Shown here one piece after another: positions 53,774 through 61,758 of a stretch of DNA of 64,000 nt. Both the position numbers and the translations under genes were made by a program. How positions within the stretch are numbered: the stretch's first letter is position 1; every line of letters starts with the position of its first letter. Origin of the DNA: Pseudoluteimonas sp047602125. Its GTDB lineage: Bacteria; Pseudomonadota; Gammaproteobacteria; Xanthomonadales; Xanthomonadaceae. The stretch lies in contig JASGIB010000001.1 of NCBI GenBank assembly GCA_047602125.1, positions 992,001 through 1,056,000 on the forward strand, written 5' to 3'. The notes under the pieces are model-generated. The model made no database searches. It worked only from the letters and a program-made list of their open reading frames with translations, and was not told where the DNA came from.

Positions 53774-55564
53774 TCATTCTAAGGCGTCGGGCACCGGCTC
53801 CCCCGCGCGCCATCCGCCCGACTGCAGGCGATCGAGCAGCGCGACCACCGCGTCGCGCGCGGAAGGCTCATGCACCGGCAGCACCAACAAGTCGCCGCCG
53901 CGCGCCCAGGCCAAGGCCTCGCGCGCGGCCTGGGCTTCGTCGAGGCAGACCGGCAACGCGTCCCCCGCCATGCCGTTGGCGAGCAGCGCGTCGCGCAGGA
54001 TGCCGGCGACCTCGCCGGACTCGCGCCCGCGCAGGTAGTCGCCGGCGATGTCCTTGAGCCAGACGCGATCCGGCTTCGCCCCGGCCGCGACCGCGGCCAG
54101 TGCGTGGAAATCCTCGTCGAGGCGGTTGCCGGCATGGCCGAGCAACAAGGCCATCCGCCCACCGCGGCGCAATCCGGCGGCGACGGCAAGCAATCCGCGC
54201 AGGCCGTCCGGGTTGTGCGCGTAGTCGAGCAACACTTCGACATCGCCCAGGGTCCAGCGCTGCAGCCGGCCCGGGTTGTCCGCGTTGGTCGCGCCGAAGC
54301 GCGCGAGCACGGACGCGATCGTCGCCGGGGCGACTCCGAGCGCATGCGCGGCCAGCGACGCGGCCGCGATGTTGGCGATGTTGTAGCGCGCGCTACCGCC
54401 GACGGTGAGCGGCATCGCCGCGACCGCGCCGAGGTCATGCTCCTCGAGAGCATGTCCGCCATCGGCGCTGGCGAGGATCAAACGGCCGTCGCGCACGCCG
54501 CAGGACGGCAATCCGCGTTCGAGCGCGGCATCGAGATCCAGCGCGAACCAGCCGATGCGCGCGGCGCCGGTCGATGCCCCGTTCCGCACGAGTACCGGAT
54601 CGTCGGCGTTCAGCACCAGCAGTCCGTCCGGCGCCAGCGATTTCGCGACGACGAGCTTCACCGCGGCGATGTCGTCGAGGTCGTGGATGCCGTATTCGCC
54701 GAAATGGTCGGCGGACACGTTCGTCACCACCGCGACCCGCGCATCGTTCGCCACCAGTCCGCGTCGCAGCAAGCCGCCGCGCGCGGTTTCCAGCACCGCG
54801 GCCTGCACCCGCGCGTCGCGCACCACGGTGCGCGCCCCGACCGGTCCGGAGTAATCGCCGACGTCGACGCGCTCGCCATCGATGAACAATCCGTCGGTAC
54901 TGCTGTAGCCGCTGCGCAGGCCGTGCGCCTTCAGCATCGCCGCGAGCAGACGCACGGTCGTGGTCTTGCCGTTCGATCCGGTGACCACGGCCTTCGGTAC
55001 GCCATGCAATCCGGTCCACGGCACCGCATCGACCGCCGGCAATTCGTCCGCGGGCCACGATGCCGAGCTCGCGCCTTCACCGATGGACAGCACGTCGTCG
55101 TCCGCGTGCGCGGGCACGCGATGCACGCGCGCGGCATCGAGCAGCGCGATCAACGCGGGCCTGGCTTCCGCGTCGGCCAACGCGCGCAACCGGCGCAGGG
55201 CTTCGTCGTCGTCGAAGTGCGCGACGTGCGGCCGCGGTTGTTCGGATTCGTCGTCGACCGGCGTGTCCCCGGCGCGCAGGCCGAGCGCCGAATACAGCGC
55301 CCATTCGCCGACTTCGGTCGCGGCGTAGAGCTGGTCGGCGGGCGCCTCGAACGCCAGCGACGCGCCGCCGGGGTGTTCGCGCACGACGATGGCGCCATCC
55401 GGCCAGCCGAGCGCGGCCCGGGCGCGGGCGATGTTGGCGCACCAGCGCCGCAGCGCGGCCTCGTCGAAGGCGATGCCCGGCACGACCTCGAGCGCGGCGC
55501 CGGGACCGTCGAAATACAGGTTGGCGCCGGTCAGGCGGCGCGAATCCTCGAACGGTTCGCTCAC
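53774..55564 (-). CDS. Mur-ligase family protein, cyanophycin-associated, without ATP-grasp domain
   Basis: 596 residues. Residues about 1-190 are an unfamiliar N-terminal region. The Mur-ligase centre has VVTGSNGKTTTVRLLAAM (about 192-209), LETARGGLLRRGL and NVSADHFGEYGIHD. The C-terminal domain has LLDYAHNPDGLRGLL. These strings match the ligase half of CphA next door, but the ATP-grasp half is missing. It starts with GTG, eight bases after the cphA stop. It may extend or repair cyanophycin or join a related peptide; the exact substrate is not known. Confidence 0.8.
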   Translation of the reverse strand: MSEPFEDSRRLTGANLYFDGPGAALEVVPGIAFDEAALRRWCANIARARAALGWPDGAIVVREHPGGASLAFEAPADQLYAATEVGEWALYSALGLRAGDTPVDDESEQPRPHVAHFDDDEALRRLRALADAEARPALIALLDAARVHRVPAHADDDVLSIGEGASSASWPADELPAVDAVPWTGLHGVPKAVVTGSNGKTTTVRLLAAMLKAHGLRSGYSSTDGLFIDGERVDVGDYSGPVGARTVVRDARVQAAVLETARGGLLRRGLVANDARVAVVTNVSADHFGEYGIHDLDDIAAVKLVVAKSLAPDGLLVLNADDPVLVRNGASTGAARIGWFALDLDAALERGLPSCGVRDGRLILASADGGHALEEHDLGAVAAMPLTVGGSARYNIANIAAASLAAHALGVAPATIASVLARFGATNADNPGRLQRWTLGDVEVLLDYAHNPDGLRGLLAVAAGLRRGGRMALLLGHAGNRLDEDFHALAAVAAGAKPDRVWLKDIAGDYLRGRESGEVAGILRDALLANGMAGDALPVCLDEAQAAREALAWARGGDLLVLPVHEPSARDAVVALLDRLQSGGWRAGEPVPDALE

Positions 55565-55574
55565 GTGGCGGAAC

Positions 55575-58358
55575 TCAATCCGATTCTTCGCGCTCGAAGC
55601 GCAGGCCGCGTTCGTCGCGCACCACGCCTTCCATCGCCGCGACCAGCTGTTCGTCGAGCGTGGTGTCGAGCGCGGGCACGTCGGCGCGCGGCGCGGCGGC
55701 GGGCATGTCGCCGTCCGGCTTGAAGCGGATGATCTGCTTCCACGTGCGCGTCAGCGCGTCGGCGAACACCAGCACCAGGTCGCCCGGCGCGGCCATGCGC
55801 AGCGCGGCGTCCACCGCCTGCTGTTCGTCCGGGATGATGCTGATCGCGTCCTCGCCGACGCCGCCGGCCTGCAGCGCCTTGGCGATGATCCGCGGCACTT
55901 CGTCGCCGTCGCGGCCGCGCAGGCCGTCGTCGCGGCGCGCGATGTAGTGGTCGAACCGCCCGGCGACCGCGGCCGCGATCTCGCGCAGGTCCTCGTCGCG
56001 GCGGTCGCCCGGCCCGGCCACGACCACGATGCGGCGGCCGGTCGCGTCCAGGCGCTGCGCGAGCTCGGCCATGACCCCGACCGCGTGCGCGTTGTGGCCG
56101 TAGTCCATGAGCACCTTGAACGGGTGCTCGTTGTACACGTTCATCCGGCCCGGGGCCTGGAAGAAGGTGGTGTCGAAGGTGCGCAGGCCGTGGCGGATCG
56201 CGTCGAGCTTGATCCCCATCGAGAACGCCATCGCCGCGGCGACCATCGCGTTCTGCACGTTGTGCAGCGCGCGGCCCTCGAGCGTGGCCGGGATCAGGTG
56301 CGTCCACAGCAGCGGGATGTGGCTGCCCTTGTCGTACAGCGTGATCATGTGGCCGTTGACGCCCGCCTCCAGCGCGCAGGCGCGGCCGCCGGCGCGCACG
56401 TGCTCGCGCACCAGCGGGTGCGACGGGTTCATGGTGACGTAGCAGATGACCTTGGCGTCGGTGTAGGCCGACATCTTGAGCACGTTCGGGTCGTCGGCGT
56501 TGAGCACCGCGCATTCGCGCGCGACCTCGACCACGATCCGCTTGATCTCGGCCAATTGCTCGAGGGTGTCGATGCCCTTCAGGCCGAGGTGGTCGGAGGC
56601 GATGTTGAGCACCGCGCCGACCTCCACTTCGGACACGCCCATGCCCGCGCGCAGCAGGCCGCCGCGCGCGGTTTCCAGCACCGCGAGGTCGATCTGCGGG
56701 TCGCGCAGCACCATCTGCGCCGACACCGGCCCGGTCATGTCGCCCTCGACCGTGCGCTGGCCATCGATGTAGACGCCGTCGGTGGTGGTCAGGCCGGGCG
56801 TGTAGCCGGCCATCTTGGCGATGTGCGCGAGCATGCGCGCGGTGGTGGTCTTGCCATTGGTGCCGGTGACCGCGGCGATCGGCACGCGCGCAGGCGTGCC
56901 CGGCGGGAACAGCATGTCGATCACCGGCCCCGCGGCGTCGCGCGGCGTGCCTTCGCTGGGCGCGATGTGCATGCGGAAGCCGGGCGCGGCGTTGACCTCG
57001 CAGATGCCTCCGCCGATGGACTTGTAGCTTTCGGCGATGTTGGTGGAGAGGAAATCCACGCCGCCGACGTCGAGCCCGACCGCGCGCACCGCGCGTTCGG
57101 CCATGGCCCGGTTGTCGGGATGGATGATGTCGGTGACGTCGGTGGCGGTGCCGCCGGTCGAGAGGTTGGCGGTGGACCGCAACGGCACGACCTCGTCGGC
57201 CTTCGGCACCGAATCGGCGGTGTAGCCCACGCGTTCGAGCATCAGTTCGGCCTCGCGGTCGAGCTTGAGCTTGGTCAGCACCTTCTCGTGGCCGACGCCG
57301 CGGCGCGGATCGCTGTTCACCACCTCGACCAGTTCGGCCACGGTGGACTTGCCGTCGCCGACGACGTGCCCGGGCGTGCGCCGCGTGGCCGCGATCAGTT
57401 CGCCGTTCACCACCAGCAGGCGATGGTCGTCGCCGGCGAGGTAGGTCTCCACGATCACCGAACGCGAATGCTCGCGCGCGGCCTCGAAGCCGGCGCGCAC
57501 CTCGTCTTCGCCGATGACGTTGATGGTGATGCCGCGGCCGTGGTTGCCGTTGTACGGCTTCAGCACCACCGGCCCGCCGAGGCGGCGCGCGGCGCGCCAT
57601 GCGGCGTCGGCCGACTGCACCAGTTCCTGGCGCGGCACCGGCAGGCCGAGCGAGCCGAGGATCTTGTTGGTTTCTTCCTTGTCGCTGGCCAGTTCCACCG
57701 CGATGTGCGGCGTGCGCCCGGTGACGGTGGCCTGGATGCGCTGCTGGTACTTGCCGTGGCCGAGCTGCACAAGCGATTGCTCGTTGAGGCGCAGCCACGG
57801 GATGCCGCGCTCTTCCGCGGCGCGCACCAGCGAGGCGGTCGAGGGCCCGAGCGCGCGGCGCTGCGCGTAGCGGATGAAGGCGTCGCGTTCCTCTTCCCAG
57901 TCGAACGTGCCGTCGGTGGCGGTGCGCAGTTCGGCCGGCAGCAGCGAATCGAGCAGCTTCAGCGCGAGTTCGCCGGCGGCGATGCCTTCCTCGCGTTGCG
58001 CGTATTCGTACACCACCGAATACACGCCGGGCCTCGCGTCGTCGATGCCGCGGGTCTTGCCGAAGGTCACGTCCTCGCCGGCGACGTTCTGCAGTTCGAT
58101 CGCGACGTGTTCGAGCACGTGGCCGAGCCAGGTGCCCTCGCCTTCGCGCATGCGCCGCACGAAGCCGCCGGGCTCGCGGTAGGAACAGCCGTGTTCGGCC
58201 AGGCCGGGCAGCGCCGCGAGCAAGCCGTCGATGAACGCATCGCCGAGCTTCGCCGTCGGCCACTGCTCCAGTTCGCCTAGGTCGAGCTCGAGGCGGATGA
58301 CCGGGAACCGCGCGTACTGCGACGGGCCGACGTAGACGTTGCGGTTGAGGATGCGCAT
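55575..58358 (-). CDS. cphA: Cyanophycin synthetase
   Basis: 927 residues. The N-terminal domain (about 1-160) has GTWLGHVLEHVAIELQ. ATP-grasp follows at about 210-480, with VVLKPYNGNHGRGITI and VETYLAGDDHR. The Mur-ligase-like half begins with AAVTGTNGKTTTARMLAH (about 491-508) and ends with LMDYGHNAHAVGVMAEL. It builds the multi-L-arginyl-poly-L-aspartate store from ATP, Asp and Arg without ribosomes. An AGGGGG motif stands before the ATG. cphB lies just upstream. Confidence 0.95.
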   Translation of the reverse strand: MRILNRNVYVGPSQYARFPVIRLELDLGELEQWPTAKLGDAFIDGLLAALPGLAEHGCSYREPGGFVRRMREGEGTWLGHVLEHVAIELQNVAGEDVTFGKTRGIDDARPGVYSVVYEYAQREEGIAAGELALKLLDSLLPAELRTATDGTFDWEEERDAFIRYAQRRALGPSTASLVRAAEERGIPWLRLNEQSLVQLGHGKYQQRIQATVTGRTPHIAVELASDKEETNKILGSLGLPVPRQELVQSADAAWRAARRLGGPVVLKPYNGNHGRGITINVIGEDEVRAGFEAAREHSRSVIVETYLAGDDHRLLVVNGELIAATRRTPGHVVGDGKSTVAELVEVVNSDPRRGVGHEKVLTKLKLDREAELMLERVGYTADSVPKADEVVPLRSTANLSTGGTATDVTDIIHPDNRAMAERAVRAVGLDVGGVDFLSTNIAESYKSIGGGICEVNAAPGFRMHIAPSEGTPRDAAGPVIDMLFPPGTPARVPIAAVTGTNGKTTTARMLAHIAKMAGYTPGLTTTDGVYIDGQRTVEGDMTGPVSAQMVLRDPQIDLAVLETARGGLLRAGMGVSEVEVGAVLNIASDHLGLKGIDTLEQLAEIKRIVVEVARECAVLNADDPNVLKMSAYTDAKVICYVTMNPSHPLVREHVRAGGRACALEAGVNGHMITLYDKGSHIPLLWTHLIPATLEGRALHNVQNAMVAAAMAFSMGIKLDAIRHGLRTFDTTFFQAPGRMNVYNEHPFKVLMDYGHNAHAVGVMAELAQRLDATGRRIVVVAGPGDRRDEDLREIAAAVAGRFDHYIARRDDGLRGRDGDEVPRIIAKALQAGGVGEDAISIIPDEQQAVDAALRMAAPGDLVLVFADALTRTWKQIIRFKPDGDMPAAAPRADVPALDTTLDEQLVAAMEGVVRDERGLRFEREESD

Positions 58359-58392
58359 CGAAACCCCCTGCTCGAAATTTTCCGGACCGAAC

Positions 58393-59238
58393 TTATTCCT
58401 TGACCGTTGCCAGATCTCCGGCCGACGCACGCCGCGTCTCCAGGTTGTAGCTGGCGCCGGCGACGAGGATGTGCACCTGCACGCCGAGCATGCACACCGG
58501 CGCGTCGCCGTCGACCTGCGCCATCGACGAAAACTGCAATCCGTCGGCATCGACCACGGTGACCGCGCCGCTGCCTTCGACCTCGACCGTGTTGTCCGGG
58601 CCGATGAACGCCGCGGTGTCCTCGTCCACGCCCAGGCCGATCGCGAACGGGTTGTAGGCAAGCGCCGCGAGCAGGCGGCCGAGGCGGTCGCGCTGGCGGA
58701 AATGCTGGTCGATCACCACGCGGTTGGTGAGCCCGAGTCCGGGCGCGAGGCGCACGCCGTTCGCGTGCGGCGTCGCCGATTCGCTTTCGCCGCCGGCGAT
58801 CATGTGCTCGCTGAGGATGCCGGCGCCGGCGCTGGTGCCGCCGACCGGCACCCCATGCGCGTTGCAGGCGCGGATCGCCTGCGCCACCGGGGTGCCGCCG
58901 AGGATGGTCGAGAGCCGCAACTGGTTGCCGCCGGTGATGAAGATGCCCGAGGCCTGTTCGATCCGCGACACGCGGTTGCGTTCGTGCGCGTCGCGGCGGG
59001 TGTCGAAATCGAGGATGTGGACGTTGCCCGCGCCCATGCCGCCGAAGATCTGTTCGTAGCGGCCGCCGGTCTCGTTGAGCTTGCTCGCGGTGGGGATCAC
59101 CGCGATGTCGGCGCCCGGGCCGCCGCAGAGCTCGAAGAACCGGCGCAGCACGCGCTTGTCGTTTTCCTTGTCCTCGGCGCCGCCGATGGGGACGATCCAG
59201 CCCCGTTGCCCGCCCTCGGCGACCTTGCTCGGACACAT
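58393..59238 (-). CDS. cphB: Cyanophycinase
   Basis: 281 residues. The catalytic Ser is in VGGTSAGAGILSEHMI (about 131-146), the nucleophile elbow of the S51-like peptidases. Earlier GNQLRLS and later IDQHFRQRDRLGRLLA are also typical of CphB. It cuts cyanophycin to beta-Asp-Arg dipeptides, recovering nitrogen and carbon. It precedes cphA by 34 bases. A separate isoaspartyl dipeptidase is not in the window. Confidence 0.94.
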   Translation of the reverse strand: MCPSKVAEGGQRGWIVPIGGAEDKENDKRVLRRFFELCGGPGADIAVIPTASKLNETGGRYEQIFGGMGAGNVHILDFDTRRDAHERNRVSRIEQASGIFITGGNQLRLSTILGGTPVAQAIRACNAHGVPVGGTSAGAGILSEHMIAGGESESATPHANGVRLAPGLGLTNRVVIDQHFRQRDRLGRLLAALAYNPFAIGLGVDEDTAAFIGPDNTVEVEGSGAVTVVDADGLQFSSMAQVDGDAPVCMLGVQVHILVAGASYNLETRRASAGDLATVKE

Positions 59239-59309
59239 GCAGCGATTTCCACTCGAAATGACCGGATGGGCACCTTAGCACGCGCCCCGGCCGCGGCCGG
59301 GCCCGGGGT

Positions 59310-60347
59310 TCAGCCGTTCCCGGCGAGCCGCCGCGTCGCCGCGACGAAACGGTCCAGCCTGTCCCGGGCCGCGCCGCTGGCGATGGCCTCGCGCGCCCGG
59401 GCGATGCCCTCGCCGATGTCGTCGGCCACCCCGGCCGCGTACAGCGCCGCGCCGGCGTTGTAGGCCACGATCTCGCGCGGCAGTCCTTCCCGGTTCTCGA
59501 GCGCGGCCAGCAGCATCGCCTTCGATTCGGCGGCATCGGCCACCCTGAGGTTGCGGCTGTGGGCCATCGCGATGCCGAAATCCTCGGGGTGCAGTTCGTA
59601 TTCGCGCACCGTGCCGTCGCGCAGTTCGCCGACCAGGGTGCCCGCGCCCAGCGAGAGTTCGTCCATGCCGTCGCGGCCCCAGACGACCAGCGCGCGTTCC
59701 GCGCCCAGTTCCTGCAGCACGCGCACCTGGATGCCGACGAGGTCGGGGTGGAACACGCCCATCAGGATGCCCGGCGCGTTCGCCGGATTGGTCAGCGGCC
59801 CGAGGATGTTGAACAACGTGCGCACGCCCATCTCGCGGCGCACCGGCGCCACGACCTTCATCGCCGGGTGGTGCACCGGCGCGAACATGAAGCCGATGCC
59901 GCATTCGGCGATGCAGGCCGCGACCTGCTCCGGCTGCAGTTCGATGTTCGCACCGACGGCTTCGAGCACGTCGGCGCTGCCGGATTTCGACGACACGCTG
60001 CAGTTGCCGTGCTTGGCGACCTTGGCCCCGGCCGCCGCGACGACGAACATCGAGGCGGTGGAAATGTTGAAGGTATGCGCGCCGTCGCCGCCGGTGCCGA
60101 CGATGTCGACCATGTTGGTTCGATCCGCGACCTCGACCGGGCGCGAGAACTCGCGCAGCACCGTCGCCGCCGCGGCGATTTCGCCGACGGTTTCCTTCTT
60201 GACGCGAAGCCCGGTGAGGATGGCCGCGGTCATGGTCGGCGAGACTTCGCCGCGCATGACCTGGCGCATCAACTCGACCATTTCGTCGAAGAAGATCTCG
60301 CGGTGCTCGATGGCGCGTTGCAGCGCTTCCTGGGGGGTGATGGGCAT
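59310..60347 (-). CDS. trpD: Anthranilate phosphoribosyltransferase
   Basis: 345 residues. VDIVGTGGDGAHTFNIST (about 81-98) binds PRPP, and KHGNCSVSSKSGSADVLEA and RTLFNILGPLTNPA follow. It transfers a phosphoribosyl group to anthranilate, the second step of tryptophan synthesis. ATG 60347 (MPITPQEALQRAIEHRE) is the family start. The open frame extends upstream only because the REP pair has no stop in that frame. cphB follows 71 bases after its stop. Confidence 0.96.
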   Translation of the reverse strand: MPITPQEALQRAIEHREIFFDEMVELMRQVMRGEVSPTMTAAILTGLRVKKETVGEIAAAATVLREFSRPVEVADRTNMVDIVGTGGDGAHTFNISTASMFVVAAAGAKVAKHGNCSVSSKSGSADVLEAVGANIELQPEQVAACIAECGIGFMFAPVHHPAMKVVAPVRREMGVRTLFNILGPLTNPANAPGILMGVFHPDLVGIQVRVLQELGAERALVVWGRDGMDELSLGAGTLVGELRDGTVREYELHPEDFGIAMAHSRNLRVADAAESKAMLLAALENREGLPREIVAYNAGAALYAAGVADDIGEGIARAREAIASGAARDRLDRFVAATRRLAGNG

Positions 60348-60361
60348 TCGTCGTCTCGCCT

Positions 60362-60415
60362 GTAGGGTGGGCCCTGGCCCACCATCACGCAGTGGTGGGC
60401 CAAGGCCCACCCTAC
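60362..60415. repeat. Inverted pair of GTAG-type REP palindromes between trpG and trpD
   Basis: GTAGGGTGGGCCCTGGCCCA and two more bases (60362-60383) face a reversed copy ending CCCACCCTAC (60394-60415). Each unit is itself palindromic around TGGGCC/GGCCCA. The pair fills nearly the whole 70-base gap, beginning two bases after the trpG stop. It could form a strong hairpin in the mRNA and protect or reduce the distal message. Confidence 0.85.
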
Positions 60416-60417
60416 GA

Positions 60418-60996
60418 TCATCGTTCCAGAAAATTCTTCAACAACGCATGCCCGTGCTCGGTGAGGATCGACTCGGGATGGAACTGCACGCCCTCGACCG
60501 GATGTTCGCGATGGCGCAGGCCCATGATTTCCTCGATCGAACCGTCCTCGTTCTCGGTCCACGCCGTCACTTCGAGGCAATCCGGCAACGTGCGCTTGTC
60601 GACGACCAGCGAGTGGTAGCGCGTGGCCTCGTAGCCGTCCGGCAATCCGGAAAACACGCCCTTGCCTTCGTGGCGGATGCGCGAGGTCTTGCCGTGCATG
60701 ATCCGCCCGGCGCGCACCACGTCGCCGCCGTAGGCCTGACCGATGCTCTGGTGGCCGAGGCACACGCCGAGGATAGGCACCCGCGCGCCGAGGCGTTCGA
60801 TCAGTTGCAGCGACACGCCCGCCTCGTTCGGCGTGCACGGCCCGGGCGAAATCACGATGCGTTCCGGTGCGAGTTTCTCGATCTCGTCCACCGTCAGCGC
60901 GTCGTTACGCTCCACCCGCACCTCCGCGCCCAGCGCCTGCAGATACTGCACGAGGTTGAAGGTGAAGCTGTCGTAGTTGTCGAGCATCAGCAGCAT
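60418..60996 (-). CDS. trpG: Anthranilate synthase glutamine amidotransferase subunit
   Basis: 192 residues. The catalytic Cys is in LGVCLGHQSIGQAYGG (about 77-92). The His-Glu pair is in VEGVQFHPESILTEHG near the C-terminus. MLLMLDNYDSFTFNLVQYLQ is the conserved start. It releases ammonia from glutamine for TrpE and may also serve PabB. It begins four bases after the SIMPL gene and is separated from trpD by a REP pair. Confidence 0.95.
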   Translation of the reverse strand: MLLMLDNYDSFTFNLVQYLQALGAEVRVERNDALTVDEIEKLAPERIVISPGPCTPNEAGVSLQLIERLGARVPILGVCLGHQSIGQAYGGDVVRAGRIMHGKTSRIRHEGKGVFSGLPDGYEATRYHSLVVDKRTLPDCLEVTAWTENEDGSIEEIMGLRHREHPVEGVQFHPESILTEHGHALLKNFLER

Positions 60997-61000
60997 GTGG

Positions 61001-61738
61001 TCATTCCGAAATCAGGAACACGGCATAGAGATCCGACTCCAGCGTCACCGTCCCCACCTCGAGATCCTCCGGCGAAATCCGACTGCCGGTCACTTCAATT
61101 CGATCCAGGTGTCCAGTACCGCGAGTGAAATCTTTGAATGCGCTGTTCCCGTAATCGAAATCCGGCTGCACTTCCGATACCGCGTACAAACCTGTCACGC
61201 GAGCCCCGTAAGCACTGGCGAGTTCTTCCGCTTTCTGTTTCGTGCTCGCAATGGCCTTCACCCTCAGGTCCGACTCAACCTTTTCATGTTTGGAATAGAA
61301 AGTTTCGATTCCATCGATTTGCACTTCCAAGCTCGTTTCCGTTCTGGCAAGGAATGCCTGCAAATCTTCAGCCTTTCCGAATGTCGCGCGAATGTTTCTG
61401 GAAACCTCCGTCCCTAAGAATATTTCTTCACGATTCTCGTATTCGGTCTTGGGCTTGACGCTGATCGCGGTCGCCGTGACCTGGTCCTCAAGCACACGCG
61501 TCGCCTTCATCGATTGCAGTATCTCGGCCACATGCGCCTGCACGCGGTTTCGGGCCGAATCGGGCTTCATGTCCACGGACTGGATCGTCATTCGGATCGT
61601 GAATCGATCCGGCAATACGTCCTGCTGCGCGTGACCCTTGATCACGAGATGTCGCGCCGCAGGAATCGTATTCACTTGACCAAAAGCCGGCGCAATGAAG
61701 GCCAACAACGCGATTCCCGCGAAAATCCTGATCTTCAT
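61001..61738 (-). CDS. SIMPL domain (DUF541) exported protein
   Basis: 245 residues. A signal peptide (about 1-20, AFIAPAFGQ) is followed by the DUF541 pattern: HLVIKGHAQQDVLPDRFTI, then conserved RVQAHVAEIL and a second part with IASTKQKAEELASAYG (about 160-175). DUF541 proteins are periplasmic or surface-exposed with unclear function. GGGGAGGA lies six bases before the ATG. It stands between trpE and trpG with gaps of only 20 and 4 bases. Its GC content is clearly lower than the trp genes, suggesting later insertion. Confidence 0.85.
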   Translation of the reverse strand: MKIRIFAGIALLAFIAPAFGQVNTIPAARHLVIKGHAQQDVLPDRFTIRMTIQSVDMKPDSARNRVQAHVAEILQSMKATRVLEDQVTATAISVKPKTEYENREEIFLGTEVSRNIRATFGKAEDLQAFLARTETSLEVQIDGIETFYSKHEKVESDLRVKAIASTKQKAEELASAYGARVTGLYAVSEVQPDFDYGNSAFKDFTRGTGHLDRIEVTGSRISPEDLEVGTVTLESDLYAVFLISE

Positions 61739-61758
61739 TTCATTCCTCCCCATGTTGA

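Noticed and set aside
59310..60410. Longer trpD starting inside the REP pair
   Set aside because: The added residues are encoded by the palindrome (Gly/Pro/Arg runs). The conserved TrpD start is the ATG at 60347.
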